A stretch of 64,000 nucleotides of DNA. Origin: Thalassotalea sp. G2M2-11. GTDB taxonomy: Bacteria; Pseudomonadota; Gammaproteobacteria; Enterobacterales; Alteromonadaceae. Under the pieces are notes generated by a model. That model was not told where the DNA came from, made no database searches, and worked only from the letters and a program-made list of their open reading frames with translations. Shown one piece after another: positions 36,331 to 44,825 of the stretch. Made by a program: the position numbers and the translations under genes. The first letter of the stretch is position 1, and every line of letters starts with the position of its first letter. The stretch spans positions 744,001-808,000 of the forward strand of contig NZ_JADNYL010000002.1 in assembly GCF_017168195.1 (NCBI RefSeq), written 5' to 3'.

Positions 36331-38826
36331 ATGACAAAACCATCTTCGATAGAACCTTTTTTAAAAAATGCTTATGAAGATAGGTACCTTTACAGCGTAA
36401 ATAGAAACACTTTTACAAAAAGTAAGGCTTCTGAAGTATTTAATAAGTATTTTCCAAAGCTACTAAAGGAAGAGTCCACCTTTTACATCTTCGTTGGTAG
36501 TGACTCAGGTCTGCTGGTAAATTATTTATTAGAAAATAATTTACCAGCAGAGGTTAAGTTTTTATTTATTGAATTAGATAAAGTTTTCAGCACTATATCT
36601 TCTCATATTCCTAAAAGTAATAACAAAGTTCAAATAACCGACTATGCCAACTGGCTTGAAACAGCCCGTTCGATGAATATTGATGCATATATTTTTAAAC
36701 AAAAAACACGCCTGATAAAATCCCTATGTGCAACGGATCTTTTTGAGAGTCATTATTTTCATTTATATCAAGATATTGAATCTAAATTTCAAGAGTATTC
36801 GTTTCAACTATTATCTATAATTGGAGGTTTTGAGTTTATTAAAAACCAACTAATTAATGTTTCTGAAAACATAATTCCTGCAACAGTTTTAAAAAACTCA
36901 CTCCTCGATAAAGTTGCAATAGTTTTAGCTGGAGGGCCATCTCTAGATAAAAATATAAGTTGGATCACCAAAAATCAAGATAACTTAGTTATCATTGCCG
37001 CTTCTCGTATTTCTAAACAATTGATTAAAGCTAACCTCATTCCTGATATTGTCGTATCAGTTGATCCTAAACATAACTCCTTTGAAGTTAGTAGAGAGCT
37101 CCTTTTATTGCCTCCATCAGTACTATTTGCTCATACAATGAATGTCTACCCTGGACTGATTTCACAATGGCATGGGAAATCTGTATACATTGGGGAGTTA
37201 TTACCTTGGAAAAGTAAGTTAAATATCGAAAACTTTAATGGTGAAGGGCCTACAGTTACAAATACTGCAATAAGCCTAGCTTACTTAATGGGGATTAAGA
37301 ATATTTTACTAGCGGGTGTTGATTTATGCTATTCAAGGGAAGGACAAAGCCATGCTTCTGGTAGTATTGAGCAAGAAACAATAGGGACAAACCTTTCTTT
37401 TATTGGAAAGAATGTAACAACTTACACTGGAGAAGTTGCTCAAACAACAGCTCAAATGGCATTAGCAGCAGAAATGTTAAACATCCAAGCAAAAGAGTAC
37501 TTAAAATACGGTATAAATTTAATAAACCTATCAGAGAATTCAGCAAGGTGTGAAAATATCCAATACCATCCTACATGTAATTTAACATTTACAGAGACAA
37601 AAGGTGACGTTCAAGGTATTTTAGATAAGTTAGTGTCAATACCAGAAAAAAAATTTAGAAAGAAACATAACACTCAATTATTAACAGAAGTCCAATCTTT
37701 AATTTTAGATTGTCATCAAATCAATAAGTTAAGTAATAAAGCACTAAAACACAATAATTTACTTTTTGCTAGAAATACGAATGATGAAGAGAAATACTTT
37801 CATAAAACTAAAATTGATCGTATAGAGAAACAATTAAATAGTAAGTTTAAAGTAGCCGCAACTTTTGTAAAAAAGTTCAACCTTCAACTATTTATCAATT
37901 GTATTCCTACATCAGATATGGATGATTGGGACGATCAAACAACTAAAAAAACTGGTGATTTATACTACCAAGCTTACTTTAAAGGAAGTGAATTGGCTAT
38001 AAAGCACTTACGCGAAGCACAGAACAGGATAACCAGCCGCATTTCAGAGCTAGCATCACGCCCAAATTTAGTAGAAATATTCAAACAGTGGGATCTTGAT
38101 AATCAACCAGGTAGATACCGTATTTTAGAGTCATCAAATCAGATAAAACCCGTTGACTGGGATAAAACTTCAAAAGATCTATTACTTAAATCAAAAAATA
38201 AGTTTCAGGAAATTATCACCGGCGAAACCTCGTTTAAGAAATATTTAGAAAAAAGTAGACCCAAAGACAACCCAACTAAAGGAGTCTACAAAAAAATAAA
38301 ATTACTTTTTAACCAGAAAGATAAGGAAAATCTAGAAATTCTAACTGAAAACTTATTCGTTTTAGCTAACAAACATGATAAGGCTGCCCCATTATTTTAT
38401 TTAGCTCAAGGATATTTACTCAGCTTAGAAAAAAAATACGAAGATGCTTTACATTCGTTTGAGGAAGTCAGTGATACATTTTTAAATGAAGATGAATTTA
38501 AGCATATTGCTAATTTGGCTCTAAAACTTAAGCTACCAGAATTGGCGGAGTCTGCTTTGTCCGCTTTAATTAACTTTAATGAAATTTATCTGCCTCTTTA
38601 TGGCAACTTTTTAAAAATCATTGGTAAAACAGAAGCTGCAATAGAAGCATATACTCAGTATTTATCCCATTATAGAAATGACGTCTATAACTGGGTAAAG
38701 CTAGGTCAACTATTTATGCTCCTAAATGCGCAAGAGTCTGCTGACATGGTCTTTAAGCAAGTATTAGCTATTGAACCTGACAATAAAATAGCACAAGAAT
38801 ATATAGATAAAATTTCTTCTCTATAA
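36331..38826 (+). CDS. maf: Motility accessory factor (Maf) glycosyltransferase 2 with C-terminal TPR
   Basis: The 831-residue Maf-family protein has a central DUF115 domain (about 185-390: VAIVLAGGPSLDKNISWITK, LIPDIVVSVDPKHNSFE, GPTVTNTAISLAYLMGIKNI, LAGVDLCYSREGQSHASG). About 150 C-terminal residues look like TPR helices (AAPLFYLAQGYLLSLEKKYEDA, AIEAYTQYLSHYRNDVYNW). ATG at 36331 follows GAGA by 6 bases and is preferred to a TTG at 36319. TPRs may bind the flagellin or its chaperone. It ends the plus-strand pseBC-maf operon; only 44 bases with no evident terminator separate it from the convergent fliT-like gene. Confidence 0.85.
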   Translation: MTKPSSIEPFLKNAYEDRYLYSVNRNTFTKSKASEVFNKYFPKLLKEESTFYIFVGSDSGLLVNYLLENNLPAEVKFLFIELDKVFSTISSHIPKSNNKVQITDYANWLETARSMNIDAYIFKQKTRLIKSLCATDLFESHYFHLYQDIESKFQEYSFQLLSIIGGFEFIKNQLINVSENIIPATVLKNSLLDKVAIVLAGGPSLDKNISWITKNQDNLVIIAASRISKQLIKANLIPDIVVSVDPKHNSFEVSRELLLLPPSVLFAHTMNVYPGLISQWHGKSVYIGELLPWKSKLNIENFNGEGPTVTNTAISLAYLMGIKNILLAGVDLCYSREGQSHASGSIEQETIGTNLSFIGKNVTTYTGEVAQTTAQMALAAEMLNIQAKEYLKYGINLINLSENSARCENIQYHPTCNLTFTETKGDVQGILDKLVSIPEKKFRKKHNTQLLTEVQSLILDCHQINKLSNKALKHNNLLFARNTNDEEKYFHKTKIDRIEKQLNSKFKVAATFVKKFNLQLFINCIPTSDMDDWDDQTTKKTGDLYYQAYFKGSELAIKHLREAQNRITSRISELASRPNLVEIFKQWDLDNQPGRYRILESSNQIKPVDWDKTSKDLLLKSKNKFQEIITGETSFKKYLEKSRPKDNPTKGVYKKIKLLFNQKDKENLEILTENLFVLANKHDKAAPLFYLAQGYLLSLEKKYEDALHSFEEVSDTFLNEDEFKHIANLALKLKLPELAESALSALINFNEIYLPLYGNFLKIIGKTEAAIEAYTQYLSHYRNDVYNWVKLGQLFMLLNAQESADMVFKQVLAIEPDNKIAQEYIDKISSL

Positions 38827-38870
38827 AAGATGTAATAAAAAACAGGAAAGGTATTAGGTCAAAGAAATAG

Positions 38871-39215
38871 TTAACCTCTTTTCACTTGGCTGTACATATT
38901 TAATGCTTTAGATATTTTCTGTTGATTAGCATTTTCAGCGGCGACGCTGATACGTTCTTTTAGCAATACAGCAAGTTGTTTTTCGTCGTCTTTTTGTAAA
39001 TGAGATAAAAATGTCTGATATTGTTGATACAGTGCGTCATCATCACTATGTTTAGCGACTACACTAGCCAACTCTTTAAGTAAGGAAAGTCGTTTGATAA
39101 GTATCTGTTCTGAACTTTCATAGTCCTCGCTACTCGCAGTAAGGATTGCCTCAGCAGATAACGACGATATCTGCTGAAAATAATCATCTATAAAACAATC
39201 AGGCGCCGACGGCAT
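38871..39215 (-). CDS. fliT: FliT-like flagellar chaperone
   Basis: FliT proteins are small helical chaperones for the cap protein FliD and modulate flagellar gene expression. This 114-residue, fully helical protein (DDYFQQISSLSAEAILT, EQILIKRLSLLKELASVV) follows fliS and overlaps it by 17 bases, the position taken by fliT/flaI-type genes in polar flagellar clusters. Sequence conservation in this family is low, so assignment rests mainly on size and place. Confidence 0.6.
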   Translation of the reverse strand: MPSAPDCFIDDYFQQISSLSAEAILTASSEDYESSEQILIKRLSLLKELASVVAKHSDDDALYQQYQTFLSHLQKDDEKQLAVLLKERISVAAENANQQKISKALNMYSQVKRG

Positions 39216-39642
39216 TAGTCTGAGCCTGCTCTTTTTGCTTTAGTAAATCTAACCCTTGTTGTTTTTCATTTTCTGGAATTTGGACCCACGCATCCCTCAA
39301 CGGTGCTAGTAATTCAACCACTTCATTTAATGCACTCACATCTAACGACACACTTGCATCATTAATACGATCAATACAATAACCATACAAACCATCAAAG
39401 TTAGATGAGATTTCAGGCTGGCTATCAAAATCTAAAGAGTTTTGTAATGCTTGTAAAATATTAATTGCTTTGCTGAGCAAGGTAGACTTGTTAGCAAGCT
39501 CTTTACGTTCTATCGCACCTTTTGCTTGCGCAATACTTTCTAACAAACCATTGTACATCATAGATATAACTTGATGAGGATCGGCTGTAGCTAAGTTACT
39601 CTCAATATCGACACTTTTATAAGCTTTTAAATTCTTTCTCAT
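39199..39642 (-). CDS. fliS: Flagellin export chaperone FliS
   Basis: FliS binds the C-terminus of flagellin and prevents premature polymerisation. The protein starts MRKNLKAYKSVDIESNLATADPH and contains QVISMMYNGLLESIAQAKGAI, the family signature. ATG at 39642 lies 7 bases after AGGAGA, giving 147 residues; the longer frame from 39672 has no ribosome site. The order flaG-fliD-fliS-fliT-like is standard for polar flagella. Confidence 0.93.
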   Translation of the reverse strand: MRKNLKAYKSVDIESNLATADPHQVISMMYNGLLESIAQAKGAIERKELANKSTLLSKAINILQALQNSLDFDSQPEISSNFDGLYGYCIDRINDASVSLDVSALNEVVELLAPLRDAWVQIPENEKQQGLDLLKQKEQAQTNAVGA

Positions 39643-39678
39643 GAGACTATCTCCTAATGAATTAGATCTCAAACATCA

Positions 39679-41037
39679 TTAATCTTTCTTTTTCGGTAAT
39701 ACCAATGCCGAAGTCAGCCAATCACTGGTTGCATTATATTGTGCGACGGTAGAATCAAGAAACGTGAATTTTCTTCGTAACGTATCTTCATAATTTCTCA
39801 ATTTGTCTTCTAATGCTTGATATTCATCATCTATACCAGATAGGTTTTGATTTAATAATGTTTGTCGTTTCGTCAAAGAACCATCAGAATCATTGTAACT
39901 TGCAATAAGATCACGCATCTGGATGGATACACCGTCAGAAGATGCAAAAAGCTCGCCAATTTCATTCAACTTAGTTTCCAAGGCACTATCTCGTTTCTCA
40001 ACTCCGCTCGGTAACGTACCAATTCCAAAAGAAGAAACTTCCAATAAGCCAGATTTCGTAACGGTAATACCAATGTCATCCAATGAATCAATTGACCCCG
40101 ATAAGCCAGAGACTGTATCTGAAATAATACTATTGAGTTGCTGCTTCATCTGGCGAATATTTGGATCAAATGCTAGTGCACCACTCTCAGGGTTTGACAA
40201 ACTTGTCATAGTATTGACTAACGCATTATAACCATCAACAAATTCCGTGATTAAGTTCTTACCATTCTCTTCATCCTGAGCAATCGTTAATGTTGAAGGA
40301 CTTCCCATATTAACTTTGTTAGCAGTAATGGTGACATCTTCGATGACATTTTTAAATTCATTGCTATCTTTAGTAATTTTATTGCCATCAACCCAAATAA
40401 TTGCACTTGATGCCGCTTGAACTTGTGTAGCACCAGCATTGGAAATAGAGTCTAAGGTTCCGGTTGAAGTAACAGATAGATCATTCGTATCACCAGTAAT
40501 TTCAGAGCTATAGCTTAAAAACGTTCCACTGTCTGTTGAGATTACATTGGCAACCACACCAAAGTTATCAGCATGTTCATTAATTTTATCGCGAATAACA
40601 GATAAAGTATCTGCTGCATCAACAGTGATATCAAAGCTGTCAGCTCCGACACCAAATGTTAAAGTGCCAGACCCCACGGTATCAGAAGCAGCCGTGAATG
40701 TTTTCGCAGATTCAACCCGAGAACCTTGCGCTAGTTGTTCAACTTCAATAGAAAATGAACCATTACTGGCAAAACCATTCGTGGTAACAGAGATATCTTC
40801 TGTACTGGTATCTATAGTTTGTTTATTAAAATCAGTGGTTTCTGATAGCTTTTTTAATACCGATTCAAACGTAGAAAGGGCTGATTTGAATGCACCCACA
40901 CCTGAAATTTCAGTTCTAAGACGATCTTCTTTTTCCTGTAAACGAATTTCTGTCGGAATAGCTTCAGCATTAATATATGCTTCAATTATTCCTTCTAAAT
41001 CTAATCCAGAACCAATACCTGCGGATGTAATATTCAT
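39679..41037 (-). CDS. fliD: Flagellar filament cap protein FliD
   Basis: FliD forms the cap under which flagellin monomers polymerise. The 452-residue product has FliD_N at the start (ITSAGIGSGLDLEGIIEAYI), a mid domain with FSIEVEQLAQGSRVESAKTF, and FliD_C with IGITVTKSGLLEVSS and a terminal coiled coil (LEDKLRNYEDTLRRKFTFLDSTVAQYNATS). ATG at 41037 is 5 bases after AGGAGG; the GTG three bases earlier is too close. It is in line with flaG upstream and fliS downstream. Confidence 0.95.
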   Translation of the reverse strand: MNITSAGIGSGLDLEGIIEAYINAEAIPTEIRLQEKEDRLRTEISGVGAFKSALSTFESVLKKLSETTDFNKQTIDTSTEDISVTTNGFASNGSFSIEVEQLAQGSRVESAKTFTAASDTVGSGTLTFGVGADSFDITVDAADTLSVIRDKINEHADNFGVVANVISTDSGTFLSYSSEITGDTNDLSVTSTGTLDSISNAGATQVQAASSAIIWVDGNKITKDSNEFKNVIEDVTITANKVNMGSPSTLTIAQDEENGKNLITEFVDGYNALVNTMTSLSNPESGALAFDPNIRQMKQQLNSIISDTVSGLSGSIDSLDDIGITVTKSGLLEVSSFGIGTLPSGVEKRDSALETKLNEIGELFASSDGVSIQMRDLIASYNDSDGSLTKRQTLLNQNLSGIDDEYQALEDKLRNYEDTLRRKFTFLDSTVAQYNATSDWLTSALVLPKKKD

Positions 41038-41061
41038 CACAACCTCCTACTTAATATTTAA

Positions 41062-41517
41062 CTATACTTTCTCGTCAAGAAATATACCAGTTTTCTGGTC
41101 AATATCTTGACGTACTGCATGAATTTTTCTAGCCATTTCAAGCAAGTCCTCAGAAGGAAACTGCTTTATTAATTCCTTACTGTCAGAATCAAACACTTTA
41201 ATAATTGTCTTATCTGAGTGTTCATCTAATGAAAAGTTTACATTACGCTTATATAAACTCATAAACTCAGAAACAGTATTAAAAGCTTCCTCTAACTCTT
41301 GCTCTTCAACTTTTTCTTCCGCTTTTTTATCAATAACCTTATTTAAACTATTTTCATTTTCACGCTTAGCTTTTGTCTCTTCATTAGTAGAAGGAAAAAT
41401 AGGTGCGGTATTAGTCGATACACGCTTTTCTTCATCTACTACAACTTGAGTTTTGGGTTGTGCAAATTCAGAGAGATGGTTAGGTGATTGACTATCTATT
41501 GCAATAGGCTTAACCAT
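41062..41517 (-). CDS. flaG: FlaG-family flagellar protein
   Basis: FlaG influences filament length and sits ahead of fliD in polar flagellar clusters. The 151-residue protein has a long charged, Glu/Lys-rich first half and the conserved FlaG C-terminal part: VNFSLDEHSDKTIIKVFDSD, KELIKQFPSEDLLEMARKI and the closing TGIFLDEKV. A GGAG box precedes the ATG. No clear promoter was identified in the 87 bases after the upstream flagellin, whose terminator lies in this gap. Confidence 0.88.
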   Translation of the reverse strand: MVKPIAIDSQSPNHLSEFAQPKTQVVVDEEKRVSTNTAPIFPSTNEETKAKRENENSLNKVIDKKAEEKVEEQELEEAFNTVSEFMSLYKRNVNFSLDEHSDKTIIKVFDSDSKELIKQFPSEDLLEMARKIHAVRQDIDQKTGIFLDEKV

Positions 41518-41545
41518 AATGAACTCCTACTTAATAAAAATGCAA

Positions 41546-41570
41546 AATGGCACCCTTAGTGAGTGCCATT
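41546..41570 (-). terminator. Terminator after flagellin gene 1
   Basis: AATGGCAC and GTGCCATT form a perfect 8-bp stem with a 9-base loop, 34 bases past the flagellin stop, followed on the minus strand by a T-rich tail (TTGCATTTTTATT). It ends about 28 bases before the flaG start. Confidence 0.7.
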
Positions 41571-41604
41571 ATCTACCTTAACTTATTATAACCTTAGTTT
41601 AGTA

Positions 41605-42417
41605 TTATAATAATGACAACGCTATTTGCGGTTGTTGGTTAGCTTGAGCTAACATCGAACTTGATGCTTGTTGTAACACGGAAGTTCTTGCTAGCATAGC
41701 AGTTTCAGCAGCAAAGTCAGTATCTTGAATACGTGAACGTGATGCCGATACATTTTCCGCGGTATTATCATTACTACGAATAATTGAAGCGAAACGGTTT
41801 TGCTTCGCACCTAAGTCGGCACGTACACCATTAATTGTTGCTAGTGCCGCATCAACAGCAGTAATCGCAGTTTGTGCGTTAGAGAAAGTAGTTAAATCAC
41901 CAGCTACACTTACACCACCAGCAGATAGGTCTTTACTGATAGTAATATTGATTGTTTGACCCGCATTAGCACCGATTTGGAAATCTTCTGTGTAAGTACC
42001 ATCAAGCAATTTTTTACCACCAAATTCTGTATCAGTTTGAATACGCGTTAATTCTAATTCCAACTCTGAATATTCAGCATCTAGTGCAGTTCTGTCAGCA
42101 GTGGTGTTTGAACCATTCGACGCTTGTACAGCTAGAGTACGCATACGTTGTAAGCTGTTTGTGTATTCATCTAATGCACCTTCAGCTGTTTGTGCAAGAG
42201 AGATTGCGTCATTGGCGTTACGAGATGCTTGGTTTAAGCCGTTAATTTGTGCCGTTAAACGACTAGAGATTTGTAAACCTGCTGCGTCATCTTTTGCACT
42301 ATTGATACGTTTACCTGAAGATAATCTTTGATAACTAGTACCTAAAGCTTCTGTTGAACGATTCAATTGACGTTGTGAATTTAACGATGCGATGTTACTG
42401 TTTACGATTAATGCCAT
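41605..42417 (-). CDS. fliC: Flagellin, sigma28-controlled copy
   Basis: This 270-residue flagellin has the conserved D0/D1 ends ([40 protein letters not shown] and the terminal [16 protein letters not shown]) and a very short central domain. Ser/Thr-rich stretches in the middle ([20 protein letters not shown]) are candidates for O-glycosylation by the Maf proteins. GGAGG precedes the ATG. A near-perfect sigma28 promoter drives it, so it is a late filament gene. It is a close paralogue of the next flagellin; the ends differ by only a few residues. Confidence 0.95.
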   Translation of the reverse strand: MALIVNSNIASLNSQRQLNRSTEALGTSYQRLSSGKRINSAKDDAAGLQISSRLTAQINGLNQASRNANDAISLAQTAEGALDEYTNSLQRMRTLAVQASNGSNTTADRTALDAEYSELELELTRIQTDTEFGGKKLLDGTYTEDFQIGANAGQTINITISKDLSAGGVSVAGDLTTFSNAQTAITAVDAALATINGVRADLGAKQNRFASIIRSNDNTAENVSASRSRIQDTDFAAETAMLARTSVLQQASSSMLAQANQQPQIALSLL

Positions 42418-42430
42418 GATAAAAGCCTCC

Positions 42431-42476
42431 GGGCCAATTCGCCCTGTTAGTTATTTAGTTTTCGAGGCTAAATAAC
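42431..42476 (-). other. Two hairpins in the flagellin-1 leader
   Basis: GTTATTTAG/CTAAATAAC (42450-42458 with 42468-42476, 9-base loop) and GGGC/GCCC (42431-42444) both lie in the predicted 5' leader, the second directly upstream of the ribosome site. They may stabilise the mRNA or regulate translation. Confidence 0.4.
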
Positions 42477-42504
42477 AATTCTTTATTAACGCCTCTTGAA
42501 ACCT

Positions 42505-42531
42505 TTATCGGACACCGAAAAAAAAACTTTA
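42505..42531 (-). promoter_or_regulatory. Sigma28 (FliA) promoter of flagellin 1
   Basis: Minus strand TAAAGTTT-N11-TCCGATAA against the consensus TAAAGTTT-N11-GCCGATAA: only one mismatch, with exact spacing. The predicted start gives a leader of roughly 80 bases. Confidence 0.85.
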
Positions 42532-42620
42532 AACATTTTAACAAATAAATTTGGATTTTTACCCACTACCACGCTAACCATCTGAATAATAACAAGTTTA
42601 AATATTAAAATAAAAACACA

Positions 42621-42644
42621 AAAACCTTCTAAAAAGAAGGTTTT
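42621..42644 (-). terminator. Terminator after flagellin gene 2
   Basis: AAAACCTTCT and AGAAGGTTTT form a 10-bp stem with an AAAA loop (TTTT on the minus strand), 25 bases past the flagellin-2 stop, followed on the minus strand by TTTTTG/TTTTTATTTT-like runs of T. Confidence 0.8.
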
Positions 42645-42669
42645 TTGCTTAATCTCTTTAAAATAAGAC

Positions 42670-43485
42670 TTATTGTAACAAGGACAATGCTATTTGAGGT
42701 TGCTGATTAGCTTGTGCCAACATCGAGCTCGATGCTTGTTGCAGTACCGTTGTTCTCGCTAATGCAGCAGATTCAGCTGCAAAATCAGTATCGGCAATAC
42801 GAGAGCGTGATGCTGAAACATTCTCAGCGGTATTCTCATTACTACGGATGATAGAAGCAAAACGGTTTTGTTTCGCACCTAAATCAGCTCGTGTTCCGTT
42901 AACAACTCCTAACGCCGAATCAATATTAGTGATCATGGTTTGTGCACCAGAGAATGTTGTTAATGTACCATTAACACTTAATCCACCGGCAGTTAAATCT
43001 TTACTAATAGTGATATTAATTGTTTGTCCAGCATTAGCCCCTATCTGGAAGCTTTCGGTATAGTTACCATCAAGTAGCTTCTTACCACCGAACTCGGTAT
43101 CCGCTGAAATACGTGTAAGTTCTGTTTCTAATTCAGTAAACTCTGCATCCAATGCAGCTCTATCTGCTGTTGTATTTGAACCGTTTGATGCTTGTACCGC
43201 AAGTGTACGCATGCGCTGTAGAGCATTGGTAAACTCATCTAATGCCCCTTCAGCAGTTTGTGCTAGTGAAATACCATCATTGGCATTACGGGCCGCTTGG
43301 TTCAAACCATTGATTTGTGCTGTTAGACGACTCGATATTTGCAAACCAGCTGCATCATCTTTTGCACTGTTAATACGTTTACCTGAAGATAAACGCTGGT
43401 AGTTAGTTTGTAATTCGTTTGTTGATTTACTCAAGTTTCTTTGCGCATTCAATGATGCGATATTACTATTTACGACTAAAGCCAT
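42670..43485 (-). CDS. fliC: Flagellin, sigma54-controlled copy
   Basis: This 271-residue flagellin starts [20 protein letters not shown] and ends [20 protein letters not shown] at 43485 has AGGAGA suitably upstream; the ATG nine bases earlier lies almost on that box. Compared with flagellin 1 the D0/D1 parts are nearly identical, while the centre differs mildly (DLTAGGLSVNGTLTTFSGAQ). It has its own sigma54 promoter and terminator, matching the Vibrio/Shewanella pattern where one flagellin is RpoN/FlrC-dependent and made first. Confidence 0.95.
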   Translation of the reverse strand: MALVVNSNIASLNAQRNLSKSTNELQTNYQRLSSGKRINSAKDDAAGLQISSRLTAQINGLNQAARNANDGISLAQTAEGALDEFTNALQRMRTLAVQASNGSNTTADRAALDAEFTELETELTRISADTEFGGKKLLDGNYTESFQIGANAGQTINITISKDLTAGGLSVNGTLTTFSGAQTMITNIDSALGVVNGTRADLGAKQNRFASIIRSNENTAENVSASRSRIADTDFAAESAALARTTVLQQASSSMLAQANQQPQIALSLLQ

Positions 43486-43510
43486 TGCTATCATCTCCTA
43501 AGTTTTAGGT

Positions 43511-43549
43511 GTGGTTCGTTTGCTGATAACAACACTAATTAAGAACCAC
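43511..43549 (-). other. Leader hairpin of flagellin 2
   Basis: GTGGTTC (43511-43517) and GAACCAC (43543-43549) form a 7-bp stem with a 25-base loop inside the predicted leader, which starts near 43564. The role is unknown; it could protect the mRNA 5' end. Confidence 0.35.
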
Positions 43550-43575
43550 TATCAAAATTTTGTCAGTTAAACTAA

Positions 43576-43591
43576 TGCACACCCTATGCCA
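43576..43591 (-). promoter_or_regulatory. Sigma54 promoter of flagellin 2
   Basis: Minus strand TGGCAT-AGGGT-GTGCA with exact GG-N10-GC spacing, about 90 bases before the ATG. It lies between flgL and flagellin 2, directly next to the flgL stop. Confidence 0.75.
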
Positions 43592-43601
43592 AAAGTTATT
43601 T

Positions 43602-44813
43602 TTAAATATAATTAAATAAAGACAGTCCCTTGATTTGTACAAATGTTTGCTGTGCTGCCTGAAGCGCTACTTGGGATTGCTCAAAAGTAGCAATGGCTTT
43701 AGCAAAGTCGAGATCTTCAATATTAGAGCGGTTAGCAGACATAATAAGTTCTGCATCTGCGTGATTATTCTCTTGTGTTTCAATCAGTTTAAGCCTTATA
43801 CCTGCATCGGTACGTCTGCTGGTTATATGGTTAAGTCCTTCATTGAGTTGCGTTAAAATTTCGCCGTAATCAACACCATGCTGAACAGGATCAGCTGGAT
43901 TGTCGCCAACATTCATCCAATCAATAGCTGCTTTGATAGTGTCAAAAAGGCTAATTTCTTCCGTTGGAGTAATGTCAAATTCATCCCCCGGCAAAGGATT
44001 GCCACTTAGTTGAACTTCGATACCATTAAAGGCAATTGTCTGCCCTGGCACGTAACTAGTGGTGGAAAACACAGTAGCACCAGCACCATTGTTATCGACT
44101 ACGGTTAAATCAGTAGGTGAGGTAAAAACAAACTTATAATCACCCGGACTTGTTATCGGGTCATAACTACTTGGATCGGCAATTACGGCACGTTGTACCG
44201 TAACTCCAGAGTTATTGTTGACATAATTAGGCGTAAAATCACCAATAGCATTTTCAACTTTTTCAAATGCTTCATCCCCTGGCTGATTAGTTTCAACCAT
44301 AACATTTTTAGCTACTTGAACTTCTCTTTTTCCACTATCACCAACATAAACGACACTATTATCAGGCTGAAGGTTAAATGGACGTTTTTCTATTTGATAG
44401 CCAGCAAAGATGTATCCACCGGTTTCATCTTTCGTATTCGCAATATCGAGCATTTGTGATTGGCTATTACCTGCCAATTGCGCTAAAGATTTCAAATCTT
44501 CGTCACTTAATGAACCATTGTTTGCTTGAATAAATAACTGCTTTAACTCCTGCATTAAGCTTTCGGCATTAGCAAAAGAGGTATCTTGTAAATTATTCCG
44601 ATTTTTAGCCTGAACAATATTACGTTGATACTTTTCTAAATTAGTTAATTCATTTTTGTAGCCCGTCAGCGTACCATAGGAAACAGCGTCATCTTTAGCA
44701 GTAAGTACTCGCTTACCACTTGAAATATATTTCATCTGATCATTGACACCCGATTGTTTATCACTCAATCGCTGGCTATTTTGAAAATAAAACTGTGCGG
44801 TAGAAACTCTCAT
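43602..44813 (-). CDS. flgL: Hook-filament junction protein FlgL
   Basis: FlgL (HAP3) joins the hook cap to the filament. The 403-residue product has flagellin-like ends: MRVSTAQFYFQNSQRLSDKQ at the start, ISSGKRVLTAKDDAVSYGTL near 30-50, and ANRSNIEDLDFAKAIATFEQ near the end. ATG at 44813 follows AGGAG by 6 bases; the GTG three bases earlier is less well placed. It ends the flgFGHIJKL operon, 9 bases after flgK. Confidence 0.93.
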   Translation of the reverse strand: MRVSTAQFYFQNSQRLSDKQSGVNDQMKYISSGKRVLTAKDDAVSYGTLTGYKNELTNLEKYQRNIVQAKNRNNLQDTSFANAESLMQELKQLFIQANNGSLSDEDLKSLAQLAGNSQSQMLDIANTKDETGGYIFAGYQIEKRPFNLQPDNSVVYVGDSGKREVQVAKNVMVETNQPGDEAFEKVENAIGDFTPNYVNNNSGVTVQRAVIADPSSYDPITSPGDYKFVFTSPTDLTVVDNNGAGATVFSTTSYVPGQTIAFNGIEVQLSGNPLPGDEFDITPTEEISLFDTIKAAIDWMNVGDNPADPVQHGVDYGEILTQLNEGLNHITSRRTDAGIRLKLIETQENNHADAELIMSANRSNIEDLDFAKAIATFEQSQVALQAAQQTFVQIKGLSLFNYI

Positions 44814-44825
44814 CACATACTCCTA

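Noticed and set aside
41529-41556. Sigma54 promoter for flaG (GG-N10-GC in the minus strand near 41541-41555)
   Set aside because: The -24 box is poor (AGGGTG-like), and it overlaps the stem of the flagellin terminator only about 25 bases from flaG.
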